This document shows, one piece after another, positions 35,282 through 42,279 of a stretch of DNA of 64,000 bases (its first letter is position 1; every line of letters begins with the position of its first letter). A program made the position numbers and the translations under genes. The notes beneath the pieces were generated by a model that searched no databases, had not been told where the DNA came from, and saw only the letters and a list, made by a program, of their open reading frames with translations. Source of the stretch: Aquaticitalea lipolytica (GTDB lineage: Bacteria; Bacteroidota; Bacteroidia; Flavobacteriales; Flavobacteriaceae); contig NZ_BMIC01000001.1 of NCBI RefSeq assembly GCF_014641635.1, forward strand, positions 1,184,641 through 1,248,640. Reading direction: 5' to 3'.

Positions 35282-35461
35282 AAATTACGTAGTTCTACGT
35301 ATTTTAAAATTCAAAAAATTGAATTAATTTGTAATTTCATTGAAATAACGAATTACACATCGGAATCTTTCGAAACTATTGATGCAAACGGTAATGTAAC
35401 ATATAATACTGTAGAACCAATTGCAAATCAAATAAACAATAATACTGAACCATGTTATTAA
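35282..35461 (+). pseudogene. Decayed reading frame (C-terminal remnant)
   Basis: After an in-frame stop at 35279-35281 the frame stays open for 59 codons and ends TAA one base before the next gene. It lacks any ATG, GTG or TTG. The last 30 or so residues (for example ETIDANGNVTYNTVEPIANQ) look like real protein, so this is best read as the tail of a gene whose front is lost. No family recognised. Confidence 0.4.
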
Positions 35462-35462
35462 T

Positions 35463-36014
35463 ATGAAAAAATTAGTTATAGTTATAGTATTAATTTGTAG
35501 TTGTAAATCATCTGATTTAAAAAATACTAATGAAATATATCAAACACTTTGTGAAGAAATATATTTTAAATATTCAGTTCCCAAAAAAATAAAAGATAAT
35601 GGAGTGGGTCTTATTCAATATGAAGACAATTCATATTTTATTAAATTTTTATCAAATAGGAATATTATTGGAAAAGAGTTTTCTCCTGATATACTAGACT
35701 TTCAATTAAATAGCGCTTTTAATAATGAGCAGTTAGAGAGTTATATCTCACAATTGAATTCTAAAAATTTTGTACTTGACAAAGATGTGAATTTTAAGAA
35801 TAAAAAAATTCGAAAATTTAATGAACTTAAAAATCAAATGAGACATTATGATTATTATAAAGTTTATGTTACACAACCATTATATTCAAAAGACAAGAAA
35901 ATTGCTATTATTTTCTCGTCTTCAGGAGATTTTTGTTTAATGAACCTCTTTGAGTTTTACAATAAAAAATGGAATTATATAGCGTCTTATAATACAATTT
36001 CTCCGTTAAATTAA
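35463..36014 (+). CDS. Putative lipoprotein, related to its downstream neighbour
   Basis: 183 residues. A short hydrophobic start with a lipobox-like CSC (MKKLVIVIVLICSCKSS) and a mature part rich in Asn, Lys, Tyr and Phe. The end PLYSKDKKIAIIFSSSG...NLFEFYNKKWNYIASYNTI shows a beta pattern shared with the next protein. No named family. AT-rich, with few G/C third positions, like an accessory gene. Confidence 0.65.
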   Translation: MKKLVIVIVLICSCKSSDLKNTNEIYQTLCEEIYFKYSVPKKIKDNGVGLIQYEDNSYFIKFLSNRNIIGKEFSPDILDFQLNSAFNNEQLESYISQLNSKNFVLDKDVNFKNKKIRKFNELKNQMRHYDYYKVYVTQPLYSKDKKIAIIFSSSGDFCLMNLFEFYNKKWNYIASYNTISPLN

Positions 36015-36021
36015 ATAATAA

Positions 36022-36387
36022 ATGAGTTTTACGTCCATTAAAGTGAAATCAACTTTTTTCTTTTGTTTAGGGATATTCTTTATATCTTGTAAAAGCTCAA
36101 AAATAAAAAACGACACTCAAATTATAGAAGCTTATATAAATCAACTATTACATAAGTCTTTAAACTTAACAAAGATTAATCAATTAGATTCCAAAATAAT
36201 TATCAAGTCCTATTCTGATGAATTCAAAGATAAATATCATAAGCTTCCTATTATTAATATTATCAATCCATTATTGTCATTAGATAAAATCTTTGCAATA
36301 ATTTATTACACAAATAGTCATGAAGCACATTTATATTTGTTTAAAAAGATAATAACAAGTGGAAGTATTTTACAGCATACAATCTAA
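36022..36387 (+). CDS. Putative lipoprotein, shorter relative of the upstream gene
   Basis: 121 residues. N-terminal hydrophobic stretch ending FFISCKSS (Cys near 23), the same CKSS start as its neighbour. Its end, NPLLSLDKIFAIIYYTNSHEAHLYLFKKIITSGSILQHTI in parts, lines up with the neighbour's C-terminus, suggesting a duplication. It follows after 7 bases, so is probably co-transcribed. Function unknown. Confidence 0.55.
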   Translation: MSFTSIKVKSTFFFCLGIFFISCKSSKIKNDTQIIEAYINQLLHKSLNLTKINQLDSKIIIKSYSDEFKDKYHKLPIINIINPLLSLDKIFAIIYYTNSHEAHLYLFKKIITSGSILQHTI

Positions 36388-36430
36388 CATTCCATTAAAA
36401 TAAAATGCTACAAAGAACCCTCAAAAAACA

Positions 36431-36464
36431 AAAACCCCTTCCACAAAAGTGAAAGGGGTTTTTA
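36431..36464. terminator. Strong bidirectional terminator before rng
   Basis: AAAACCCCTT (36431-36440) and AAGGGGTTTT (36453-36462), extended by CAC/GTG around an AAAA loop, form a long GC-rich stem with A/T runs on both flanks. It lies between the converging lipoprotein and rng genes. Confidence 0.85.
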
Positions 36465-36467
36465 ATA

Positions 36468-38009
36468 TTAATTGATTTCCTCACCATTTTTATCAAAAAA
36501 ATGGTATTCAAGATATGTGTAAGCATCTCTGGGTTGTATTTTAACCCACTTTTTGTGTTCTAAAAACCATTTAGAACGTTGTGATGGAAAGCCTTTTGTT
36601 AAAAAGGCTGCTATAAAAGGATGTGTGTTTAAAGTCATCTTTTTATAGCCTTTTTTAAAGAGTCGTTCCATGTCTTGAGATATTTTTTGCACAACTTTAA
36701 TTGGTGCTTCTATTTCATCTCCAGATCCATTAGGGTTTTCCTCTTTGGTTTCAATATTCCTTTCTGGGCGTACTCTTTGTCTGGTAATTTGTACCAATCC
36801 AAATTTGCTCGGAGGTAATATTTTATGCTTTGCTTTATCATCTTTCATTTCGTCACGAAGATGATTGTACAGTGTTTTGCGGTTTTCGGCATTAGACATA
36901 TCAATAAAATCGACTACAATAATTCCTCCCATATCACGTAAACGTAACTGACGAGCAATTTCTGAAGCTGAAATTAAATTTACTTCTAAAGCTGTGTCCT
37001 CTTGATTTTTTTCTTTGTTAGATCGGTTTCCACTGTTTACATCAATTACATGCAGTGCTTCGGTATGTTCTATCACAATGTAAGCACCTTTTGCCATAGA
37101 TACTGTACGTCCGAAAGAGGTTTTTATTTGCCTCTCAATACCATATTTTTCATAAACAGGTACGCCATTTTGATGTAGTTTCACAATAGATTCCTTTTTA
37201 GGTGCAATTTGATGCACGTAATCTTTAATTTGTACATAAAGCTCTTCATCATCAACTACAATACTAGAAAAAGTGTCATTAAATATGTCTCTTAAAATTG
37301 AAGAGGCTTTATTCATTTCTCCTAATACTTTACTTGGATGATTGGCTTTATTAAGTTTTTTACACATTGCTGTCCATCGACTCAGCAAATTTTGTAAATC
37401 GCTATCTAGTTCGGCAACTTTTTTGCCTTCTGCTACAGTACGAACAATTACACCAAATCCTTTAGGAGTGATGCTTTTTACCAATCGTTTTAATCGGTCT
37501 TTTTCTTCTTTAGATTCTATTTTTTGAGAAATAGAAATACGATCTGAAAAAGGAACTAAAACAATATATCTACCTGCAATAGACAGCTCGCTACTAATAC
37601 GAGGTCCTTTGGTAGAAATTGGTTCTTTAACTATTTGTACTAAGATAGACTGGTTAGATTTTAAGGCGTCAGCAATGCTTCCGTCTTTATCAATCTCTTT
37701 CTCAAACTGAAAGTTTTTGAGTAAAAAATCTGTGTGTTTCCCTGTGCTTACACGTTTTACGAATTTTAAAAGTGAAGGTAATTGAGGTCCTAAATCATGA
37801 TAATGCAAAAATGCATCTTTCTCATAACCTACATTAACAAATGCAGCATTTAGCCCTGGAACAGCTTTACGTATTTTGGCAATAAACACATCGCCAACCG
37901 CAAAGTTGTTATCCTCTTCATCTTTATGCAATTCAATAAGTTTTCCATCTTTTAATAAGGCAAAATCAACAATATCAGAACTCGATCTAATAATCAATTC
38001 TTTATCCAT
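36468..38009 (-). CDS. rng: Ribonuclease G (Rne/Rng family)
   Basis: 513 residues. S1 domain near the N-terminus (VGDVFIAKIRKAVPGLNAAFVNVGYEKDAFLHYHD in parts, about 37-75), RNase catalytic core with VVDFIDMSNAENRK (about 366-379; Mg-binding Asp) and ALHVIDVNSGNRS. Endonuclease of rRNA maturation and mRNA decay. No degradosome-scaffold C-terminus, so G-type rather than E-type. The small basic gene and HU lie just upstream on the same strand, though a terminator intervenes. Confidence 0.95.
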   Translation of the reverse strand: MDKELIIRSSSDIVDFALLKDGKLIELHKDEEDNNFAVGDVFIAKIRKAVPGLNAAFVNVGYEKDAFLHYHDLGPQLPSLLKFVKRVSTGKHTDFLLKNFQFEKEIDKDGSIADALKSNQSILVQIVKEPISTKGPRISSELSIAGRYIVLVPFSDRISISQKIESKEEKDRLKRLVKSITPKGFGVIVRTVAEGKKVAELDSDLQNLLSRWTAMCKKLNKANHPSKVLGEMNKASSILRDIFNDTFSSIVVDDEELYVQIKDYVHQIAPKKESIVKLHQNGVPVYEKYGIERQIKTSFGRTVSMAKGAYIVIEHTEALHVIDVNSGNRSNKEKNQEDTALEVNLISASEIARQLRLRDMGGIIVVDFIDMSNAENRKTLYNHLRDEMKDDKAKHKILPPSKFGLVQITRQRVRPERNIETKEENPNGSGDEIEAPIKVVQKISQDMERLFKKGYKKMTLNTHPFIAAFLTKGFPSQRSKWFLEHKKWVKIQPRDAYTYLEYHFFDKNGEEIN

Positions 38010-38022
38010 AATGTTAATTTAT

Positions 38023-38052
38023 ATCCATTCTAATACATTAGAACAGATGGAT
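38023..38052 (-). promoter_or_regulatory. Nested inverted repeat in the rng leader
   Basis: ATCCAT (38023-38028) and ATGGAT (38047-38052) enclose TTCTAA/TTAGAA (38028-38033, 38038-38043). In the rng mRNA this lies 14-43 bases before the start codon and could form a stem-loop. Confidence 0.35.
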
Positions 38053-38157
38053 TATACTTTATTTTTTGACACAGGATGTTAAATCCGGTAAATTATATAA
38101 TTATTTAGGTAACAAATAATTACAAAATTTCATATCAAAGAACGTTACTTTAAAACC

Positions 38158-38185
38158 GAAAAAGTAGTTAAAAAACTACTTTTTC
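38158..38185 (-). terminator. Terminator after the HU/small basic protein unit
   Basis: GAAAAAGTAGTT (38158-38169) pairs perfectly with AACTACTTTTTC (38174-38185); T-rich on the minus side. It lies 3 bases after the stop of the small basic gene. Confidence 0.7.
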
Positions 38186-38188
38186 AAT

Positions 38189-38278
38189 TTATTTCTTTTT
38201 GTGACGATTAGCGCGTCTACGTTTTTTACGCTTATGCGTCGCTACCTTGTGTCTTTTTCTTTTTTTACCACTTGGCAT
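38189..38278 (-). CDS. 29-residue very basic protein, ribosomal-protein-like
   Basis: Minus-strand ATG at 38278 to TAA gives a 29-residue protein (MPSGKKRKRHKVATH at the start, ending RRRANRHKKK) in which over half the residues are Lys, Arg or His. The composition is like that of the smallest ribosomal proteins. It starts 31 bases after the HU stop on the same strand and is followed by a clean terminator, so a real HU-linked gene is likely. From memory, near-identical short proteins are annotated in other flavobacteria. Confidence 0.78.
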   Translation of the reverse strand: MPSGKKRKRHKVATHKRKKRRRANRHKKK

Positions 38279-38309
38279 AAATCAAAGTTTTTTAATTAAT
38301 ATTTATTTT

Positions 38310-38603
38310 TTAAGCCTCAACTTCAACACTTGATTTTACACCTTCTACGAACACTTTTGCAGGTTTAAATGCAGGAATGTTGTGCGCTGGAATTTTGATA
38401 GTTGTGTTTTTAGAAATATTTCTTCCAGTTTTTTCAGCTCTAGTTTTAACGATAAAACTTCCAAAACCTCTTAAATATACATTATCACCACTCTCTAATG
38501 AAGTTTTCACTTCTTCCATAAATGTTTCAACTGTTGCTTGAACGTCTCCTTTTTCAATTCCTAATTTGTCAGAAATTTTAGCTACTATATCAGCTTTTGT
38601 CAT
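38310..38603 (-). CDS. hup: HU family DNA-binding protein
   Basis: 97 residues. MTKADIVAKISDKLG at the N-terminus, GDNVYLRGFGSF (about 39-50), and the DNA-binding arm RAEKTGRNISKNTTIKIPAHNIPAFKPAK. Nucleoid protein. Its own strong promoter lies upstream and it reads into the 29-residue basic gene. Confidence 0.95.
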   Translation of the reverse strand: MTKADIVAKISDKLGIEKGDVQATVETFMEEVKTSLESGDNVYLRGFGSFIVKTRAEKTGRNISKNTTIKIPAHNIPAFKPAKVFVEGVKSSVEVEA

Positions 38604-38643
38604 TGTTATTAATTTTAGGGTTATCTATTAATTATAAGGGATG

Positions 38644-38676
38644 CAAATATAGGGATTTTAATTTCAATATTTCAAA
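38644..38676 (-). promoter_or_regulatory. Promoter of the HU gene
   Basis: Minus-strand TATATTTG (-7 box, 38644-38651) with TTTG at 38673-38676 about 21 bases upstream, close to the Bacteroidota consensus. About 40 bases before the HU ATG. Confidence 0.65.
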
Positions 38677-38709
38677 CCTAATTAATTAAAATTTAACCTT
38701 ATAAAGAAT

Positions 38710-38717
38710 TATTTTTG
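38710..38717 (+). promoter_or_regulatory. Putative -7 box (TATTTTTG) of mutY
   Basis: TATTTTTG, 19 bases before the mutY ATG and divergent from the HU promoter. No clear -33 TTG. Confidence 0.45.
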
Positions 38718-38736
38718 TCTAGATTTAAACTTTAAA

Positions 38737-39783
38737 ATGAATTTCAGCTCAATCATAACTAATTGGTACTCAATACATAAAAGAAGCCTCCCTTGGCGAA
38801 ACACTAAAGAACCTTATTACATATGGCTGTCTGAAATTATTTTACAGCAAACACAAATTACCCAAGGATTACCTTATTATGAAGCTTTTGTGAACAAATT
38901 TCCTACAGTTTTTGATCTTGCAAACGCAAAAGAAAGCGAGGTTTTAAAGCTTTGGCAAGGTCTAGGATACTATTCTAGAGCGAGAAATTTACATAAAACA
39001 GCTACTTATATTGCTAACGAATTAAATGGTACTTTCCCAGACACATACACAGATTTATTAAAACTAAAAGGAATTGGTGATTATACAGCTAGTGCAATTG
39101 CTTCAATTTGCTTTAACAAACCAACAGCTGTTGTTGATGGTAATGTGTATAGAATTTTATCTCGATATTATGGTATTGAAACTCCAATAAATTATACTGA
39201 AGGGATAAAAGAGTTTAAAAAATTAGCCACAGCTCTTATTGATAAAAATAATCCTGCTGAACATAACCAAGCAATCATGGAGTTTGGCGCTAGGCAATGC
39301 AAACCTAAAAATCCTGATTGTTCTGTATGTCCTTTTAAAAATAGTTGTATTGCATTGCAAAAAAATAGTATTGACAAACTACCTGTAAAACTAAAGAAAA
39401 CTAAGGTTAGTAATAAGTATTACAATTTTTTGGTGTTTATCTCAACAGACAAAAAAACGTTATTTGAGAAAAGAACATATAAAGGTATTTGGCAAAATTT
39501 ATATCAATTCCCGCTTATTGAAACTAAAACACCACTCAATATTGATGCCTTTAAAGCAAGTGCTAAGGTTAAATCGTTACTAAATGATATTTCATTTGAG
39601 TTTAGTTTATATAATGAGAAAGATATTGTTCATAAACTATCTCATCAACATTTATATACAAAGTTTTGGATTATTGAAGTTGACAAACTCCCATCTGAAG
39701 GTATTAGCATTTCAGAATTAACAACTTTTCCAACCAATATTTTGATTAGTAATTTTATAGATGAATTTAAATTTCCTATTTAA
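38737..39783 (+). CDS. mutY: Adenine DNA glycosylase MutY
   Basis: 348 residues. Removes A mispaired with 8-oxoG. ILQQTQITQGLPYYEAF (catalytic Glu just before, in SEIILQQTQ), helix-hairpin-helix LKGIGDYTASAIAS (about 109-122) with the catalytic Asp in VVDGNVYRIL, and a 4Fe-4S cluster C-x6-C-x2-C-x5-C (about 188-204). C-terminal NUDIX-like 8-oxoG-sensing domain from about 225. Followed by ssb, as in other flavobacteria. Confidence 0.96.
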   Translation: MNFSSIITNWYSIHKRSLPWRNTKEPYYIWLSEIILQQTQITQGLPYYEAFVNKFPTVFDLANAKESEVLKLWQGLGYYSRARNLHKTATYIANELNGTFPDTYTDLLKLKGIGDYTASAIASICFNKPTAVVDGNVYRILSRYYGIETPINYTEGIKEFKKLATALIDKNNPAEHNQAIMEFGARQCKPKNPDCSVCPFKNSCIALQKNSIDKLPVKLKKTKVSNKYYNFLVFISTDKKTLFEKRTYKGIWQNLYQFPLIETKTPLNIDAFKASAKVKSLLNDISFEFSLYNEKDIVHKLSHQHLYTKFWIIEVDKLPSEGISISELTTFPTNILISNFIDEFKFPI

Positions 39784-39829
39784 AGACTCACATTTTTTTA
39801 TTACTTTTAAAAAAGTCAATGCAAAAGGT

Positions 39830-39837
39830 TAATTTTG
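39830..39837 (+). promoter_or_regulatory. Putative -7 box (TAATTTTG) of ssb
   Basis: TAATTTTG fits TAnnTTTG, 19 bases upstream of the ssb ATG, giving a leader of about a dozen bases. Confidence 0.45.
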
Positions 39838-39856
39838 CAATTAAATTTAAAGATAT

Positions 39857-40288
39857 ATGTCTGGAACCTTAAATAAAGTGATGCTGATTGGGCATTTAGG
39901 TGATGAAGTGAAAATGCATTATTTTGAAGGTGGAAACTGTGTAGGACGCTTTCCTCTTGCTACAAATGAAACCTATACAAACAAGCAAACTAATGAGCGA
40001 GTTACAAACACTGAGTGGCATAACATTGTTGTTCGTAATAAAGCTGCCGAAATTTGTGAGAAGTATTTAAGCAAAGGTGATAAAATTTACGTTGAAGGCA
40101 GAATAAAAACCAGAAAATGGCAAGATGATAAAGGTATGGATAGATACTCTACCGAAATTCAATGTACTGATTTTACTTTTTTAACCACTAAAAACGAAAG
40201 CCAAGGTCAGCAAACAACGCAAGCATCTACTCCTCCACAAAATGATCATGAAATAATGCATGATAAGGACGATGACTTACCTTTTTAA
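39857..40288 (+). CDS. ssb: Single-stranded DNA-binding protein
   Basis: 143 residues. OB-fold: NKVMLIGHLGDE, WHNIVVRNKAAEICEKYLSKGDKIYVEGRI (in parts) to about 108, then a Gln/Thr/Pro linker and the acidic tip DKDDDLPF that recruits partner proteins. Sits between mutY and gldE. Confidence 0.96.
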   Translation: MSGTLNKVMLIGHLGDEVKMHYFEGGNCVGRFPLATNETYTNKQTNERVTNTEWHNIVVRNKAAEICEKYLSKGDKIYVEGRIKTRKWQDDKGMDRYSTEIQCTDFTFLTTKNESQGQQTTQASTPPQNDHEIMHDKDDDLPF

Positions 40289-40313
40289 CTATGTTTAACT
40301 AACAATTTATATA

Positions 40314-41621
40314 TTGGACCCTGAACCCACGAGTTTATTAATAACATTATCAGTCGATAATGTTTCTTTAGTAATGAGTATTATACTACTCTTTATATTA
40401 CTCCTTTGCTCTGCACTTATTTCTGGAGCTGAAGTTGCATTGTTTTCATTAACCCGATCAGATTTAAACTCTGGTTTAGAAGAGAGCTCTAAGCAAATTC
40501 AAATTATATCAAAACTTTTAGAACGACCTAAAAAACTCTTAGCTACAATACTTGTGGCCAATAATTTTATAAACATAGGTATAGTAATTCTATTTGCTTT
40601 TATTGGTGAAATGGTTTTTTATAATATTAAAATCCCTGTAGTTCGCTTTTTGCTTGAAGTAGTTTTAGTCACTTTTTTAATTTTACTTTTTGGTGAAATT
40701 ATCCCAAAAATATATGCTAGTAGAAACAGCGTAAAGTTCTCAAAATTTATGGCTTATCCCATAAAAGTATTAGATGTGGTATTTTCTCCGTTGAGTGTGC
40801 CAATGCGCCATTTAACTATCTTTATTCATAATAAGCTAGGAAAGCAAAAATCTAATATAAGCGTCGATCAACTTTCACAAGCTTTAGAACTAACTCGAGA
40901 GAGCGACACAACTCACGAAGAACATAAAATATTACAAGGTATAGTATCGTTTGGTAATACAGATACCAAACAAGTTATGCGACCACGTATTGATATTTTT
41001 GCTTTACAGTCTGAACAAAAATATATTGAAATTATTCCAGAAATTATAAAAAATGGATATTCTCGTATTCCTGTTTATAAAGATAGTATAGATACTGTTA
41101 TTGGTATTTTGTATGTAAAAGATTTGCTACCTTATCTTGATAGAAAGCAGTTTGATTGGACAACACTACTTCGTGAGCCATTTTTTGTGCCTGAGAATAA
41201 AAAACTTGATGATTTAATGGTCGAATTTCAAACTAAAAAAGTTCATTTAGCAGTTGTTGTTGATGAATATGGTGGAACTTCTGGTTTGGTATCTCTTGAA
41301 GATGTTATTGAAGAAATTGTTGGTGATATAAGTGATGAATTTGATGACGATGATTTGGCTTATACTAAAATTGATGATTACAATTTTAGTTTCGACGGAA
41401 AAACAACATTGAAAGAATTTTATAGAGTAATACATATTGAAGACGAATCAGATTTTGAAGATTATAAAGGTGAAGCCGAGACATTAGCTGGTTTTGTTTT
41501 AGAAATATCTGGTATATTCCCTAAAAAAAATAGTAAAATAAATTTTAAAAAATACATTTTTACTATTGAAGAGTTAGATAAAAAAAGAATTAAACAAGTA
41601 AAATTCACTATACCTAAATGA
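40314..41621 (+). CDS. gldE: Gliding motility-associated protein GldE (CNNM/CBS)
   Basis: 435 residues with a TTG start. A CNNM transmembrane domain (four helices, about 18-150; SALISGAEVALFSLTRSDL), two CBS domains (about 205-340; VDEYGGTSGLVSLEDVIEEIVGDISDE) and a CorC/HlyC C-terminal domain (about 345-430). GldE is a membrane partner of GldD in the gliding/T9SS machinery of Flavobacterium. The next gene starts 4 bases before its stop. Confidence 0.92.
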   Translation: MDPEPTSLLITLSVDNVSLVMSIILLFILLLCSALISGAEVALFSLTRSDLNSGLEESSKQIQIISKLLERPKKLLATILVANNFINIGIVILFAFIGEMVFYNIKIPVVRFLLEVVLVTFLILLFGEIIPKIYASRNSVKFSKFMAYPIKVLDVVFSPLSVPMRHLTIFIHNKLGKQKSNISVDQLSQALELTRESDTTHEEHKILQGIVSFGNTDTKQVMRPRIDIFALQSEQKYIEIIPEIIKNGYSRIPVYKDSIDTVIGILYVKDLLPYLDRKQFDWTTLLREPFFVPENKKLDDLMVEFQTKKVHLAVVVDEYGGTSGLVSLEDVIEEIVGDISDEFDDDDLAYTKIDDYNFSFDGKTTLKEFYRVIHIEDESDFEDYKGEAETLAGFVLEISGIFPKKNSKINFKKYIFTIEELDKKRIKQVKFTIPK

Positions 41622-42208
41622 TACGTCCAAAACGTTTTTTAATTCCATTATTCACTGCTGGACTAATGCTTTCATGTGGAAATGACCCTATTCCAAAACC
41701 TAGAGCGTATCTTCGGTTAGATTACCCAAAAGCAGATTATAAAAATGTTGATGTATCACTTCCTTTTACTTTTGAAAAAAATAAGCTTTCGAGTAAAATT
41801 AGATATATAAAAGCAGACTCATTAAATAATATTTATGGCATTGATATAGATTACCCTTCTTTAAAAGGGACTATATATTTAACCTATAAAAATGTAAGTG
41901 ATAAAGAACTACTTCTAAATTACATTAGAGACGCTCAAAACCTTACACAAAAACATGCTATAAAGGCTGATGAGATAGTTGAACAACCTTATATAAATAC
42001 TAAAAGTAAAGTTTTTGGGATGTTTTATGAGGTTGGAGGAAATGCTGCTTCTCAATCTCAATTTTATGTTACTGATAGCACAAAGCATTTTTTAAACGGT
42101 TCGCTTTACTTTTATGCTAAACCAAATTACGATTCTATACTTCCTGCTGCTGATTATTTAAAAAATGATATTAAGCACATTATGGAAAGTTTAAAATGGA
42201 AAGAATAA
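41618..42208 (+). CDS. gldD: Gliding motility lipoprotein GldD
   Basis: 196 residues. Lipoprotein signal ending LMLSC (Cys20), then PKPRAYLRLDYPKADY typical of GldD. Overlaps gldE by 4 bases (ATGA), so translation is coupled. GldD is needed for gliding and type IX secretion in F. johnsoniae; its exact role is unknown. A strong terminator follows. Confidence 0.94.
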   Translation: MIRPKRFLIPLFTAGLMLSCGNDPIPKPRAYLRLDYPKADYKNVDVSLPFTFEKNKLSSKIRYIKADSLNNIYGIDIDYPSLKGTIYLTYKNVSDKELLLNYIRDAQNLTQKHAIKADEIVEQPYINTKSKVFGMFYEVGGNAASQSQFYVTDSTKHFLNGSLYFYAKPNYDSILPAADYLKNDIKHIMESLKWKE

Positions 42209-42228
42209 TTTTTAATCTATACTAATAA

Positions 42229-42256
42229 AAAAGCCCATCAAAATTGATGGGCTTTT
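42229..42256. terminator. Bidirectional terminator between gldD and the TonB receptor
   Basis: AAAAGCCCATCA (42229-42240) pairs with TGATGGGCTTTT (42245-42256) around a 4-base loop; A/T runs flank both sides of the convergent genes. Confidence 0.85.
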
Positions 42257-42279
42257 AATTTATTTATGATATTGTACTC

